A DNA stretch of 51,812 nt from NCBI GenBank assembly GCA_963579025.1, contig CAUZFZ010000059.1:1-51812 (forward strand). The letters run 5' to 3'. This document shows, piece by piece, positions 24,612-34,087 of the stretch. Below the pieces are notes generated by a model, which saw nothing but the letters and a program-made list of their open reading frames with translations, was not told where the DNA came from and did not search any database. The translations under genes and the position numbers were made by a program. Source of the DNA: CAUZFZ01 sp963579025 (GTDB lineage Bacteria; Planctomycetota; Planctomycetia; Planctomycetales; Planctomycetaceae). The first letter of the stretch is position 1; the number at the start of each line of letters is the position of its first letter.

Positions 24612-27221
24612 GTGGCAGAGACTTCGAACGAAGACCGGGCAGATCAACCGTCCGCGAGCGAGCCGCCAAAACCGGCATCGGCCCTGTCAGCCACATACAC
24701 CGATTTCGCCAAAGCCGCTGCACTCACGTTAAGCGTGCTGCTGTCCTTCTTCACGATCGCCGAAGTGAATTACCACTTCCTGCAGCCGCAGTCTGCGCTC
24801 GCTCTGTTCGTGATGTTTGGGATGCAACTGTGTTTCCTTAGCTTTCCGATTCATCCGAAGCTGAAAGACAACGAGTTCTTCCGCTGGGTCGATGTGCTGC
24901 TGGGCGTTGCGGCTGCGTCGTGCTGCGCTTACGTCTTTGTGCAGACAGAACCACTTGAGTTATTTCAGAAGTACTGGGCGAACGGATCGTCGCTTGCGAA
25001 CCGAGCTCAGGCGGAAACTCAGACCGACATTTACGTTGGCCTGGTCGGACTGATTCTTGTCTTCGAAGCCACGCGCCGCGCCATTGGTTTGATCGTGCCG
25101 CTGCTGGCACTCTCGTTCGTGGCGCATTCGTTCTACTGCTATGGAGCACAGTCGCTGGGCTGGCCGCAGATGCAGAGCTGGATGCTGCCGCATGCCGGCC
25201 AGGATCTGCAGGGGCTGGTCAGCACGACGTTCCTCCAGACTCTGGGAGTCTTCGGTCCCGCAGCCGGAGTCATGTTCAAGTACGTGTTCCTGTTCGTCGT
25301 GTTCGGTGCCTTTCTGGAAATGTCCGGCGCGACGCAGTTCATCATCGACTTCGCTGAGCGTGTCTTTGGCCGCAGCCCAGGTGGACCGGCCAAAGTATCG
25401 GTGCTGGGCAGTGGGCTGATGGGATCACTCTCTGGCAGTGCCGTAGCCAATGCGGTGACAACCGGCGCATTCACGATTCCGATGATGCGAAACGCTGGAT
25501 TCGAGCGCCATATCGCCGGCGGGATCACAGCCGCGGCCGCATCTGGTGGAGCCCTTGTTCCGCCGGTCATGGGTGCTGGCGCGTACATGATGCTGGAACT
25601 GGTGCAGCCGCAGGTCACGTTCCTGCAGGTGGCGAAAGCGGCGCTCATACCGGCGATCTTGTATTACCTCTCAATCTTCCTGATCGTCCACTTCTATTCG
25701 CAGCGCATTGGAGTCCAAGCGGCCCAGAAGCCGGATTCCGAGCGAGGTCCGCTATGGACGTACGAGGCGGTCGTCTTTTTCGGAGCGCTGGGCGTTCTGG
25801 TCGGACTATTGGTCTGGGGCTTCTCACCATTTAAGGCTGTGACAGGATCGCTGATCACCATCCTGTTCCTGTCAATCTTCCGTCGTGCGTTGAAGATGGG
25901 CACGACTCCTCGCCTGCTGGCACTGGGCGCGTTCGTTGCTGGCACGCTCGTGCATCACTTTGGCTACTCCCAGACCGTTGATGTTCCTTCGCTGCGACAG
26001 GTCTTCGAAGCCTGGCTGAACTCGGCGCTGGTCGGCATGTTCTGTCTGCTGGTATTCGGGTTGGCCCATTCGGCGTGGCGACCCGCAATCCTGAAGGCCT
26101 TCACGTCGTCGGCGCGAAACGGCGTTTCCCTTGTCGCGGCGAGCGCCTGCGTCGGGATCATCATTGGAATCGTTCAGCAGACCGGCATTGCCAACGACTT
26201 CAGCGCCAGCATTAGAGACGTTGTGGAAACAAATCTGTTTCTGGCACTGCTCGGGATCACCGTCTGCTCAATTATCCTCGGAATGGGAGTCCCGTCGGTC
26301 GTCTGCTATCTGCTGATGGCCACGCTGATGGGCTCACTACTGAGTGAACTCGGCGTGATCCCACTGTCAGCGCACCTTTTCATTTTCTACTTCGGCATGA
26401 TGTCGATGGTCACGCCGCCGGTGGCACTGGCGGCCTATGCAAGTGCCTCGATTGCCGAGGCGCCGATCATGAAGACGGCGTTCGCCGCGTTCCGCTTCTC
26501 GCTGGTCGGCTTCACGTTGCCGTTCATGTTCGTGTATCGGCCCGAACTGACTTTGCAGAGTGACAAGCCCGAGATCAAGACGGTCTCGTATCGCCAGAAC
26601 GACGGTGAGCCGGGCGTGCTGCGGGCCACGTTCCAGAAATTTGGTAAGCCCGTTCCCGGTTCCGAAATCTCTCTCGACCGACCTGACCGCGACGACTCAG
26701 TCACTGCGGTGACAGGACTATACGGGGACCTGAGAACCGAACTCGCGACCGGCGGATGGACAGTCAGTCTGCGTTTTCCGAATGAGCAGACGGAAGAGGA
26801 AGAGCTTCGTGGCGACCCCGTGACGTACGGCGATTCGCTGCACATCGGAGCAATCGACGTCTACGATCAGGTGCGAGACCCCGAGTCGATCACCGATGAA
26901 GATAAGAAGAACTTCTCGTTCGCCTGGGGGCGCTTCACCGACCAACGGCTTTCCATTGTCAGCGTGATCACTTCGAGCGGAACGGCGGTCATAGGAATTT
27001 GGGCACTGGCCGCCGGGCTGGCCGGGTTCATGCGTCACAGGCTCAACGTCAGTGCGCGCAGTCTGCTGTTCGTTGCGGCCGCGTTTCTGCTCTATCCGGG
27101 CGTCACACCGATCTCTGATTTGATCGGCCTGTTGGTCTTTCTGGGTGTGTCAGCAGCCACATGGAAAGCCGCCTCACCGTTCGTGATCCCCCCGGTGCCG
27201 GAAGACGGAGCACGGGAGTAG
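24612..27221 (+). CDS. Fused TRAP transporter permease (4TM/12TM) with extra C-terminal domain
   Basis: An 869-residue inner-membrane protein in which the small (DctQ-like) and large (DctM-like) TRAP subunits are fused, as usual for TAXI systems. The large-subunit part shows GPAAGVMFKYVFLFVVFGAF, GSGLMGSLSGSAVANAVTTG, AAAASGGALVPPVMGAGAY and LGMGVPSVVCYLLMATL. Between the last typical TRAP helix (ends near 636) and two further C-terminal helix pairs lies a hydrophilic insert of about 140 residues (about 640-778) with beta-rich character. Such an insert is not part of the standard permease. The start is GTG with GGGAG upstream. It works with the TAXI lipoprotein gene upstream; TRAP systems are ion-gradient driven. 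Confidence 0.92.
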   Translation: MAETSNEDRADQPSASEPPKPASALSATYTDFAKAAALTLSVLLSFFTIAEVNYHFLQPQSALALFVMFGMQLCFLSFPIHPKLKDNEFFRWVDVLLGVAAASCCAYVFVQTEPLELFQKYWANGSSLANRAQAETQTDIYVGLVGLILVFEATRRAIGLIVPLLALSFVAHSFYCYGAQSLGWPQMQSWMLPHAGQDLQGLVSTTFLQTLGVFGPAAGVMFKYVFLFVVFGAFLEMSGATQFIIDFAERVFGRSPGGPAKVSVLGSGLMGSLSGSAVANAVTTGAFTIPMMRNAGFERHIAGGITAAAASGGALVPPVMGAGAYMMLELVQPQVTFLQVAKAALIPAILYYLSIFLIVHFYSQRIGVQAAQKPDSERGPLWTYEAVVFFGALGVLVGLLVWGFSPFKAVTGSLITILFLSIFRRALKMGTTPRLLALGAFVAGTLVHHFGYSQTVDVPSLRQVFEAWLNSALVGMFCLLVFGLAHSAWRPAILKAFTSSARNGVSLVAASACVGIIIGIVQQTGIANDFSASIRDVVETNLFLALLGITVCSIILGMGVPSVVCYLLMATLMGSLLSELGVIPLSAHLFIFYFGMMSMVTPPVALAAYASASIAEAPIMKTAFAAFRFSLVGFTLPFMFVYRPELTLQSDKPEIKTVSYRQNDGEPGVLRATFQKFGKPVPGSEISLDRPDRDDSVTAVTGLYGDLRTELATGGWTVSLRFPNEQTEEEELRGDPVTYGDSLHIGAIDVYDQVRDPESITDEDKKNFSFAWGRFTDQRLSIVSVITSSGTAVIGIWALAAGLAGFMRHRLNVSARSLLFVAAAFLLYPGVTPISDLIGLLVFLGVSAATWKAASPFVIPPVPEDGARE

Positions 27222-27312
27222 ACGGATTCACCCGCCCCTCAGTGCAACGTGTTTCAGGCCTGTGCGAGTACTCGACCCGTTCGAGGACATTCCCGAAAGA
27301 ACCTGAGTTCTG

Positions 27313-28149
27313 TCACACGTACTCGGGTGTACGCAGTTCTCCGCGAATTTCCGTGGGCGTGACCAGGCCGGTCGCGACGGAATCGACAAGCTCTCCGTCG
27401 ATCGTCTCGTTGTTCCCGGCCATGCCGGCGATCAGGGACAACTCACACAGCCGGCTGATCAATCGGGGACAGCCGCGCGAATGCGTTTGCAGTCTCAGCA
27501 GAGCGTCGTGATTAAAGATGTCCGGATCGCCGCCGGCTCGTGTCAGCAGATCGCGAACCATTGCTTCGGTTTCGTCAAGCTGCAGCGGCATCAGCTCGAC
27601 GCGCAGGTCAGAGATGTCTCCCAGAAATTCGGACAGCCGCGGCAGGTCTCCCGTGCGGACCGAGGCGATGTACGTCGCAAGTCCATTACTTTCCCCGGTC
27701 ACACCCAGCAGGCGTTCGATCAGGCTGTGACAGGTTGTGTCAGCTCGTTCCAGATGGTCCAGCACGAAAACGGTCTGCGTCCGCGACAGTTCCAGTGATG
27801 TGATTCGATCCGTGATACGCCGCCACAGACTCCAACGGGATTCGTTTTCCGATGGAGACAGCCGCAACTCGATGGCCAGTTGCCACAGCAATTCGTGCGC
27901 GTCGATGCCGAGCAGATTGAGTGACACAATCTGGCGTTGCGATCGCCGGCACTGCTCACAGACAGCTCGCAGCGTCAGCGATTTGCCCGTCCCGGATTCA
28001 CCACTCAGCAGGCCGAACTGACGACGCTGTTCAATCACGAAGAACAGACGAGCCAAAGCCTCTTCGTGAACCGGACTCTCGTGAAACCAGCGCGTGCTCA
28101 GGCGGTTCGAAAACGGAGACTCGGAGAGACCCCAGTACGCTTCGTACAT
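27313..28149 (-). CDS. ExeA-like AAA ATPase
   Basis: A 278-residue P-loop ATPase of the ExeA/GspA (AAA_22) type. The N-terminus MYEAYWGLSESPFSNRLS is the family hallmark, followed by Walker A GLLSGESGTGKSLT (Lys56), Walker B TVFVLDHLERAD and the sensor segment IASVRTGDLPRLSEFL. The family supports assembly of type II secretion and pilus machinery in proteobacteria, but related ATPases occur alone in planctomycetes. No peptidoglycan-binding domain follows. The ATG at 28149 starts the hallmark sequence; upstream in-frame starts would add a basic tail of no clear meaning. No secretion genes are adjacent. Confidence 0.85.
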   Translation of the reverse strand: MYEAYWGLSESPFSNRLSTRWFHESPVHEEALARLFFVIEQRRQFGLLSGESGTGKSLTLRAVCEQCRRSQRQIVSLNLLGIDAHELLWQLAIELRLSPSENESRWSLWRRITDRITSLELSRTQTVFVLDHLERADTTCHSLIERLLGVTGESNGLATYIASVRTGDLPRLSEFLGDISDLRVELMPLQLDETEAMVRDLLTRAGGDPDIFNHDALLRLQTHSRGCPRLISRLCELSLIAGMAGNNETIDGELVDSVATGLVTPTEIRGELRTPEYV

Positions 28150-28317
28150 TTCGGCTCGCCTTCTCTGGTGAGTGGTCATGAACACATCACGCGTGCGCAC
28201 ACACGCAGTGGATCGCCAGCGCAATCGATGCTGTCGCTAAGATCGGCATAACCGAACTGGCGGCTTGAGCCGAAGTTCGTTTGGGACCGTGTCGGATTCA
28301 TCTCGACGGACCGTCGA

Positions 28318-29769
28318 TCAACCCGCTGGTCCCAGACCGGCGATCGGTGAGGCGTGATACACCGGGTACGGTCGACCGGCCGGGTCCTGCCAGTGAGCGT
28401 CACGCGGAATGCCCAGCGTCGAGTAAATCGTTGCGGCGAGATTCTCGGGCGTTTGCGGATCGTTGACGGGATAAGCGCCGATTCGATCGGTCGCTCCAAT
28501 GACATTGCCACCCTGCACACCGCCGCCGGCGAAGAGCATCGACTGAGCTGCTCCCCAGTGATCGCGACCAGGAAGCTTGTAGACATTCAGTTTCGAGATC
28601 TTCGGCGTCCGTCCGAATTCACCTCCGACGATCACCAGCGTTGAATCCAGCAGTCCCTGTTCCTGCAGATCGTCAAGCAGCGCCGACAACGACTGATCAA
28701 ACGGCGGCAACAGTCGACGCAAAGACGGAAACAGATCGCCGTGCTGATCCCAGGTCGATCCGCGCCCGAGATTCACCTGCACAAGCCGCACACCGACTTC
28801 CACCAGGCGGCGCGCCAGCAGCATGGACGACCCGAACAGATTTCGTCCGTACGCATCCAGTCGTCTGGGATCCTCATTCTCCAGATCGAATGCCTGACGG
28901 ACGTCGCCCGATGTCAGCAATGACAGAGCCCCGGCGCGGTCCCGGTCCAATCGCTGGACTGCTGACTGCCGGTCGAGATCCCGACGACGTTTTTCAACTT
29001 CCGCCAGCAGGTTTGCTCGCCGGTCAAGGCGATGAAGCGACAGCGTGTCGGGCAGTTTCAGGTTCGGCGACTGAAACACCGGATACACCGAGTGCTTGAA
29101 CGGCGGCTTGTTGGAAAAGTAGAAACAGTTCGGGCAGTCTCCATACCCGTTGCAGTCGCTGGACGCATTGATCAGCCAGGGATCGTGGCGGGCTCCCATC
29201 AGCCCGGCGGTTTGACCTGGACGAAGAGCGTGGTTGACGTTCGTAATCAGACGAGGCAACACGGCCGTTGCCGGCAGACCGCCGGGTCCACGCAACTGAC
29301 TGCCTGCCACAGAAAGCATGGATGGGAAATCCGTTGGTTGTGGCTTCGTACGCTTGAGACCAGGCGGCAGGTTGCTGCGCCCGGTACTCATGATGTGGAT
29401 GCCTTCTCCGTGGTCATTGCTCGTATGAGTGAGCGATCGGAGCAGACTCCATTGCCGGCTGCGTTCCGCTAGACGCGGCAGGTGTTCGCAGATGCGGAGG
29501 TCCGGGGTTTGAGTGGCGATCGAAGTGAACTCGCCTCGAACGTTGTCCGGTGCCAGCGGCTTCATATCGAAGCTCTCCTGCTGCGACAGTCCTCCGCTCA
29601 AAAAGACGTAGATCACCGATCGAATTGTGCCGGTGGTTGCGCCGCTGTCCTTCGCAGCGGCCTGCCAGCGGAGCACATCGGCCAGCGAGAGGCCCAACAA
29701 TCCGATCCCGCCAACCTGCAGTGCCGCACGTCGATCCATGCGGAGATGCTGAATTCCTGTCGGCTCCAA
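28318..29769 (-). CDS. DUF1501 (sulfatase-like fold) exported protein
   Basis: A 483-residue DUF1501 protein, very common in planctomycetes and of unknown reaction; the fold is related to alkaline phosphatase/sulfatase. A Tat-like signal is visible (MDRRAALQVGGIGLLGLSLA from residue 11). Family landmarks are VIYVFLSGGLSQQESFDMKP, HTSNDHGEGIHIMSTG, GSTWDQHGDLF and VIVGGEFGRTPKI with the GRDHWG metal-site segment. A Cys cluster (Cys206, Cys212, Cys215 in DCNGYGDCPNC) is unusual. The start at 29769 is TTG behind AAGGACAGGA; the ATG at 29739 is the alternative and still keeps the Tat motif. The gene is divergent from the DUF1592 gene. Confidence 0.9.
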   Translation of the reverse strand: MEPTGIQHLRMDRRAALQVGGIGLLGLSLADVLRWQAAAKDSGATTGTIRSVIYVFLSGGLSQQESFDMKPLAPDNVRGEFTSIATQTPDLRICEHLPRLAERSRQWSLLRSLTHTSNDHGEGIHIMSTGRSNLPPGLKRTKPQPTDFPSMLSVAGSQLRGPGGLPATAVLPRLITNVNHALRPGQTAGLMGARHDPWLINASSDCNGYGDCPNCFYFSNKPPFKHSVYPVFQSPNLKLPDTLSLHRLDRRANLLAEVEKRRRDLDRQSAVQRLDRDRAGALSLLTSGDVRQAFDLENEDPRRLDAYGRNLFGSSMLLARRLVEVGVRLVQVNLGRGSTWDQHGDLFPSLRRLLPPFDQSLSALLDDLQEQGLLDSTLVIVGGEFGRTPKISKLNVYKLPGRDHWGAAQSMLFAGGGVQGGNVIGATDRIGAYPVNDPQTPENLAATIYSTLGIPRDAHWQDPAGRPYPVYHASPIAGLGPAG

Positions 29770-29984
29770 AGTCCTGTCCTTTGTCAGCGAAGCTGATGAT
29801 CTGCGGCACTGGATTCGTAAAGATCATCGTAGACCAGAGCCACCCCGCAGTCATGTGGGAGTCCACTCCCCACTGTCGTTGCACTCGCTCTGAGCGTATC
29901 GAGTTGCGATACTGATGCTCCCCCTTGAATCGCAGATCCCACCGCGAAATCCGCCACAATGTCCCGCCCCCGTTGGTTTTCTCC

Positions 29985-32378
29985 ATGACCCAGCGCGCTG
30001 CTTCTTTTGCATTCGTCGTCACACTTGCCGGCGTGTCGCTCAGCCTTGCTGCTGACGACACGTCCGTATTGCCCGACTTTGAACGTGATGTGCGTCCCAT
30101 TCTGCAGAAACACTGTGTCCGTTGTCATGGGGCGAAGAAGCAGGAGTCCCGGGTGCGGCTCGACAATCTGTCGACCAATCTGATCGCAGAACGCGCCGCC
30201 GCTGAGACATGGAACGAAGTCCTCAACGTACTCCAAGCCAGCGAGATGCCGCCTGAGGACGAGCCGCAACTGACAGCGGAACAGCGCAGGACGCTCACGA
30301 GCTGGGTCTCGACGGCGATCAAACAAGCCGTCGATGCTCAACTCAGCACCGGAGGACGCGTCGTACTCAGGCGACTGAATCGAGTCGAGTATCAGAACAC
30401 AATGTTCGACCTGCTTGGTCTGGATATGGACTATGCGCGTGATCTGCCTCCCGACAGCGTTTCGTCCGATGGGTTTCTCAACAACGGACAGTCACTGCAG
30501 ATGTCGTCACTGCAACTTGAGTACTACCTCGAAACAGCCAGGCGCGCTCTTGACCGCGTGATCGTCAGCGGACCGACTCCACAGGTGTACGAGTACGAAT
30601 TTACGAAGAGCAACGTCGGCGGCTGGCTGGGCAACGTGGACCGGACAAATCGTCTGCAACGCAATCAGTCCTTTCTGGCAACGATGAAGAAGGACTATCC
30701 CGAAGAGGGCGAGTTTCTGATCCGCGTCAAACTGTCGGCCGAATTACGACCGGACACAGGATTTCCATTACTGGAATTGTCGGTTGGATATCGGCCGGAC
30801 ACCAAAATCCTCTTTCACCCGGCCGGCACGGTTGAAATCACATCGCCGGACGAGCAGGTGTTCGAGTTCCGCGGCCGGCTGGAGAATCATCCCCTGCCTG
30901 TACGCGGGCAGGGCAAGTATCCGGGACTGGTCGTGCGTGCCCGAAACGTCTTTGACGACGGCTCACCACGGCCGAAGAAAGAAAAGAAAAAGGGGTTTCC
31001 CGACGAGCCGCACCTGTCGGTGATCAACATTCAATCCGTTGAGTTTCACGCTCCGTACTTCGACGAGTGGCCGCCGGCTCTGCATCGGCGCATTCTGTTC
31101 GATTCACCTATCCGCGACACCGACGAACCGGGCTACGTGGCCGAGGTACTGGCTCGTTTCATTCAGCGGGCTTATCGCCGTCCTGCGGAAGCGAGCGAAG
31201 TCGAAGCAATGGTCGAGTTCTTTGACGCGATCCGGCCGGAATTCCCGACGTTCGAGGAAGCGATCCGCGAAACGCTGGCCATGGTTCTGATCCGGCCGGA
31301 CTTCCTGTACCTCATGGAAGTGGCCGGCGACGCAAAGCGAACTGTGGGTGATTGGGAACTCGCCGCGCGACTGTCGTACTTTCTATGGAGCACGATGCCG
31401 GACGAGCCGCTGACGCTTCTGGCAGCCTCCGGAAAGTTGCATGAACCGGATGTCCTGTCAGCAGAAGTCGAGCGTCTGTTGGATGACCCCCGGTCTTCAC
31501 GATTCATTGAGCAGTTCACGTCGCAATGGCTGCACCTGGATGTGATGGACCGAGTCGCGGTCAGCCTCGAGTACCACCCGAAGTTTGACGACACGATCAA
31601 AGTTCACATGCGCGCGGAGTCTGAACTGTTCTTCTCCGAATTGCTCAAGCATGACTTGAGTGCGCTGAACCTGTTGTCTTCAGATTTCACAATGCTCAAC
31701 GGACCGCTCGCTCGCCACTACGGAATTGAGGGTGTCTTTGGGCGTGAGTTCCGACGCGTATCGCTCAAACCAGAACAACACCGCGGTGGCCTGCTGGGAC
31801 AGGCGAGTGTTCTGCTCGCCAATTCGACGGGTTCGGATTCCCATGCCGTGCGGCGTGCCGTGTGGATTCGTGACCGATTGCTTAATGATCCGCCAGCGCC
31901 GCCTCCGCCTGATGTCCCGTCTCTGGACGAGGCCGATCCGGAATTTCTCAAGCTCTCAATTCGCGAGCAGTTAGAGGTTCACCGCGATACGGAATCGTGC
32001 GCATCATGTCATCGCAACATCGATCCGTGGGGGATCTCGCTGGAGAACTTTGATGCTGTCGGGTTGTGGCGCGATGAAGTGCGTCGCAAATCGGGCAAAA
32101 ACTTCGAGACACAACCGGTGAATGCAACGGACACATTGCCGAATGGTCGAGAAATCGCAGGGGCCGACGCTCTGCGCAATTATCTGGTGACAGAGAAGAA
32201 GGACGAGTTCGCTCGGGCGCTGGTGGCGCGACTCATGACGTACGCACTGGGACGACGTTTGGAGCTGAGTGATCAGGCGGCGATCGACGATCTCACGGGC
32301 GAATTTGCGAAGAGCGACTACCAGTTGAGAGGTCTGATCCAGAATATTGCAGCCAGCGTGCCATTCCAGACGAAATAA
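29985..32378 (+). CDS. PSCyt1/DUF1587/DUF1592/DUF1588/DUF1585 exported cytochrome-like protein
   Basis: A 797-residue exported protein with the full planctomycete domain order: signal peptide (1-about 23), cytochrome-c-like PSCyt1 with haem motif CVRCH (Cys44-His48), DUF1587 (about 124-188), DUF1595 (about 380-445), DUF1592 (about 455-585), DUF1588 (about 600-700) with a second CxxCH (Cys672-His676), and DUF1585 (about 718-793). The two CxxCH motifs suggest c-type haem attachment outside the cytoplasm. Function is unknown; such proteins are usually encoded next to a DUF1552 or DUF1501 protein, as here. The ATG at 29985 begins the signal peptide; the ribosome binding site is weak. Confidence 0.92.
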   Translation: MTQRAASFAFVVTLAGVSLSLAADDTSVLPDFERDVRPILQKHCVRCHGAKKQESRVRLDNLSTNLIAERAAAETWNEVLNVLQASEMPPEDEPQLTAEQRRTLTSWVSTAIKQAVDAQLSTGGRVVLRRLNRVEYQNTMFDLLGLDMDYARDLPPDSVSSDGFLNNGQSLQMSSLQLEYYLETARRALDRVIVSGPTPQVYEYEFTKSNVGGWLGNVDRTNRLQRNQSFLATMKKDYPEEGEFLIRVKLSAELRPDTGFPLLELSVGYRPDTKILFHPAGTVEITSPDEQVFEFRGRLENHPLPVRGQGKYPGLVVRARNVFDDGSPRPKKEKKKGFPDEPHLSVINIQSVEFHAPYFDEWPPALHRRILFDSPIRDTDEPGYVAEVLARFIQRAYRRPAEASEVEAMVEFFDAIRPEFPTFEEAIRETLAMVLIRPDFLYLMEVAGDAKRTVGDWELAARLSYFLWSTMPDEPLTLLAASGKLHEPDVLSAEVERLLDDPRSSRFIEQFTSQWLHLDVMDRVAVSLEYHPKFDDTIKVHMRAESELFFSELLKHDLSALNLLSSDFTMLNGPLARHYGIEGVFGREFRRVSLKPEQHRGGLLGQASVLLANSTGSDSHAVRRAVWIRDRLLNDPPAPPPPDVPSLDEADPEFLKLSIREQLEVHRDTESCASCHRNIDPWGISLENFDAVGLWRDEVRRKSGKNFETQPVNATDTLPNGREIAGADALRNYLVTEKKDEFARALVARLMTYALGRRLELSDQAAIDDLTGEFAKSDYQLRGLIQNIAASVPFQTK

Positions 32379-32432
32379 AGTCCGGGTAGATTGACTGGCT
32401 GCGAAAACGAATCATGTGAGGGAATTGGAATC

Positions 32433-33788
32433 ATGAAGTCAAAGTCCTGGCATCTGGATCGACGATCGTTTCTGCTCGGCACCGGCGTTTCGCTCGGACT
32501 GCCGTGGCTGGAATGCATGGCTGGCGCTGGCACTGATTCCACGCAGAAGCCTGTCAGTCAGCCCCGCCGCCTATGTGCCATGTATTTCGGGTTCGGAGTC
32601 AGCCTGCCGAAGGAAGACAGCGAGCAGGCCATGTGGCGATGGTTTCCGAACGGAGAGGGTCGCGAGTTTCAGTTCACGGAGACTCTGAAGCCGCTGGAGG
32701 ATCTCCGTGAAGATGTGACCGTGCTCGGCGGACTGTCACATCCCAACGGCCGCAAGATGGGGGGACACGACACCGGTGACACGTTTCTGACCGGTGCGCT
32801 GATCAACGGCGGGTATCTGCGGAACACGGTCTCGCTTGATCAGGTCGTTGCGCAGGCGTTTAGTGACCAGACACGATTTTCGTCTCTGGTCATGTCGACC
32901 GACGGCGGCGTGGGTGAGCCGACTCGATCGAGCACGCTTTCATACGACGGCAAAGGCCGCCCGATCCCCGCTCTGAACCAGCCGCAGCAGATATTCGACC
33001 GCTTCTTCGGGGCCGGTGACGCCGATCTGATCGCCAGACGACGACGCCTGGTCAGCGCGTCGGGAATGCTGGATCGCGTGCTTGAGGATTCGCGTTCACT
33101 GCGACGCCGGCTGGGTCGACACGACCGCGAGAAATTCGACGAGTACCTCGCGTCTGTGCGTCAGATCGAACAGCGCGTCGAACGTTCGCAACGGTGGCTT
33201 GAGATTCCGCGTCCGGAGCTGCGTGACGAAGAGCGGGACATGCTGCATCTCGACTCCGACGATAAGGCTCCGTTGAATTTCATCCGTACGATGTACGATC
33301 TGATTTATCTGGCGTTTCGCACTGATTCGACGCGTGTCGCCACCTATCAGATCACCAACATGGCCGACGCCTCGTCAAGAGCTGGAAAGTTCCCGCAACT
33401 GGAGGGCTTTAAGAACTCGCTGCATACCCTGGCTCACGGTTGGAACAAACCGGAAGGCGCGGTGCAGCTGGGCGAATGGGACCGGTTCATGGCCGAGCAG
33501 TTCGGTTACTTCCTCGGCCGGCTCGCATCAGCGGAAGAGGAAAACGGTTCGGTACTCGACAACTCAATTGTGCTTTACGGCAGCAGCAACAGCCAGACTC
33601 ACAACAACAACGACTACCCGCTGATCCTGGCCGGCGGCCGCAAACTGGGCCTGCAACACGGCCAGTTCCGCAAATTCGGGGCGAACGTGCCGTTGTCGAA
33701 TCTGTTCGTCACAATGCTCAATCGCCTCGGAGTCTCGACCGAGAACTTCGCCGACAGTTCTGGCGAAATGACTGAAGTACTGGCCTGA
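32433..33788 (+). CDS. DUF1552 exported protein
   Basis: A 451-residue DUF1552 protein with a Tat-type signal (LDRRSFLLGTGVSLGLPWLE, from about residue 7). Landmarks of the family are RLCAMYFGFGVSLP, LGGLSHPNGRKMGGHDTGDT, DQVVAQAF and SIVLYGSSNSQTHNNNDYPL near the end. The function is unknown; the protein is almost always partnered with a DUF1592-type protein, whose gene ends 54 bases upstream here, so the two probably act as one exported complex or pathway step. The start at 32433 is preferred; an upstream in-frame ATG at 32391 would put extra residues before the Tat motif. Confidence 0.92.
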   Translation: MKSKSWHLDRRSFLLGTGVSLGLPWLECMAGAGTDSTQKPVSQPRRLCAMYFGFGVSLPKEDSEQAMWRWFPNGEGREFQFTETLKPLEDLREDVTVLGGLSHPNGRKMGGHDTGDTFLTGALINGGYLRNTVSLDQVVAQAFSDQTRFSSLVMSTDGGVGEPTRSSTLSYDGKGRPIPALNQPQQIFDRFFGAGDADLIARRRRLVSASGMLDRVLEDSRSLRRRLGRHDREKFDEYLASVRQIEQRVERSQRWLEIPRPELRDEERDMLHLDSDDKAPLNFIRTMYDLIYLAFRTDSTRVATYQITNMADASSRAGKFPQLEGFKNSLHTLAHGWNKPEGAVQLGEWDRFMAEQFGYFLGRLASAEEENGSVLDNSIVLYGSSNSQTHNNNDYPLILAGGRKLGLQHGQFRKFGANVPLSNLFVTMLNRLGVSTENFADSSGEMTEVLA

Positions 33789-34087
33789 CAAGCGATCGAC
33801 ATGGAGATCGTGCGGAAGCCGACTCACACGCTGCCTCTGCGAGCCACGCCCGTCAACGGCGACCGGCAGGGCGTGGTTCGCCGAACGCTCACCGTTTTCA
33901 CTGCTGCGTGTGGGAAAACTGCTGGCCGACGCCCTTGCCGACGTCAGTCCATACGGACGTAGTTTCTGGCCGGACCGGATGAAAAGGCGATGCTCTGAAG
34001 CAAGCATATTTGGATTTCGGAGACAGCAAACCGCCGAAATCGTTGAACGGTGGTGCAATAGAGAACTTGGACTTTGAATAGAACGTA
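33789..34087. other. Intergenic stretch before a lower-GC orphan gene
   Basis: No gene is seen. An 8-bp hairpin (CCACGCCC with GGGCGTGG, near 33844-33880) is present. The right half becomes AT-richer, continuing into the next gene. Confidence 0.45.

Noticed and set aside
29414..30341. Long minus-strand frames between and across the DUF1501 and DUF1592 genes
   Set aside because: They run antisense or out of frame to two clearly recognised proteins.
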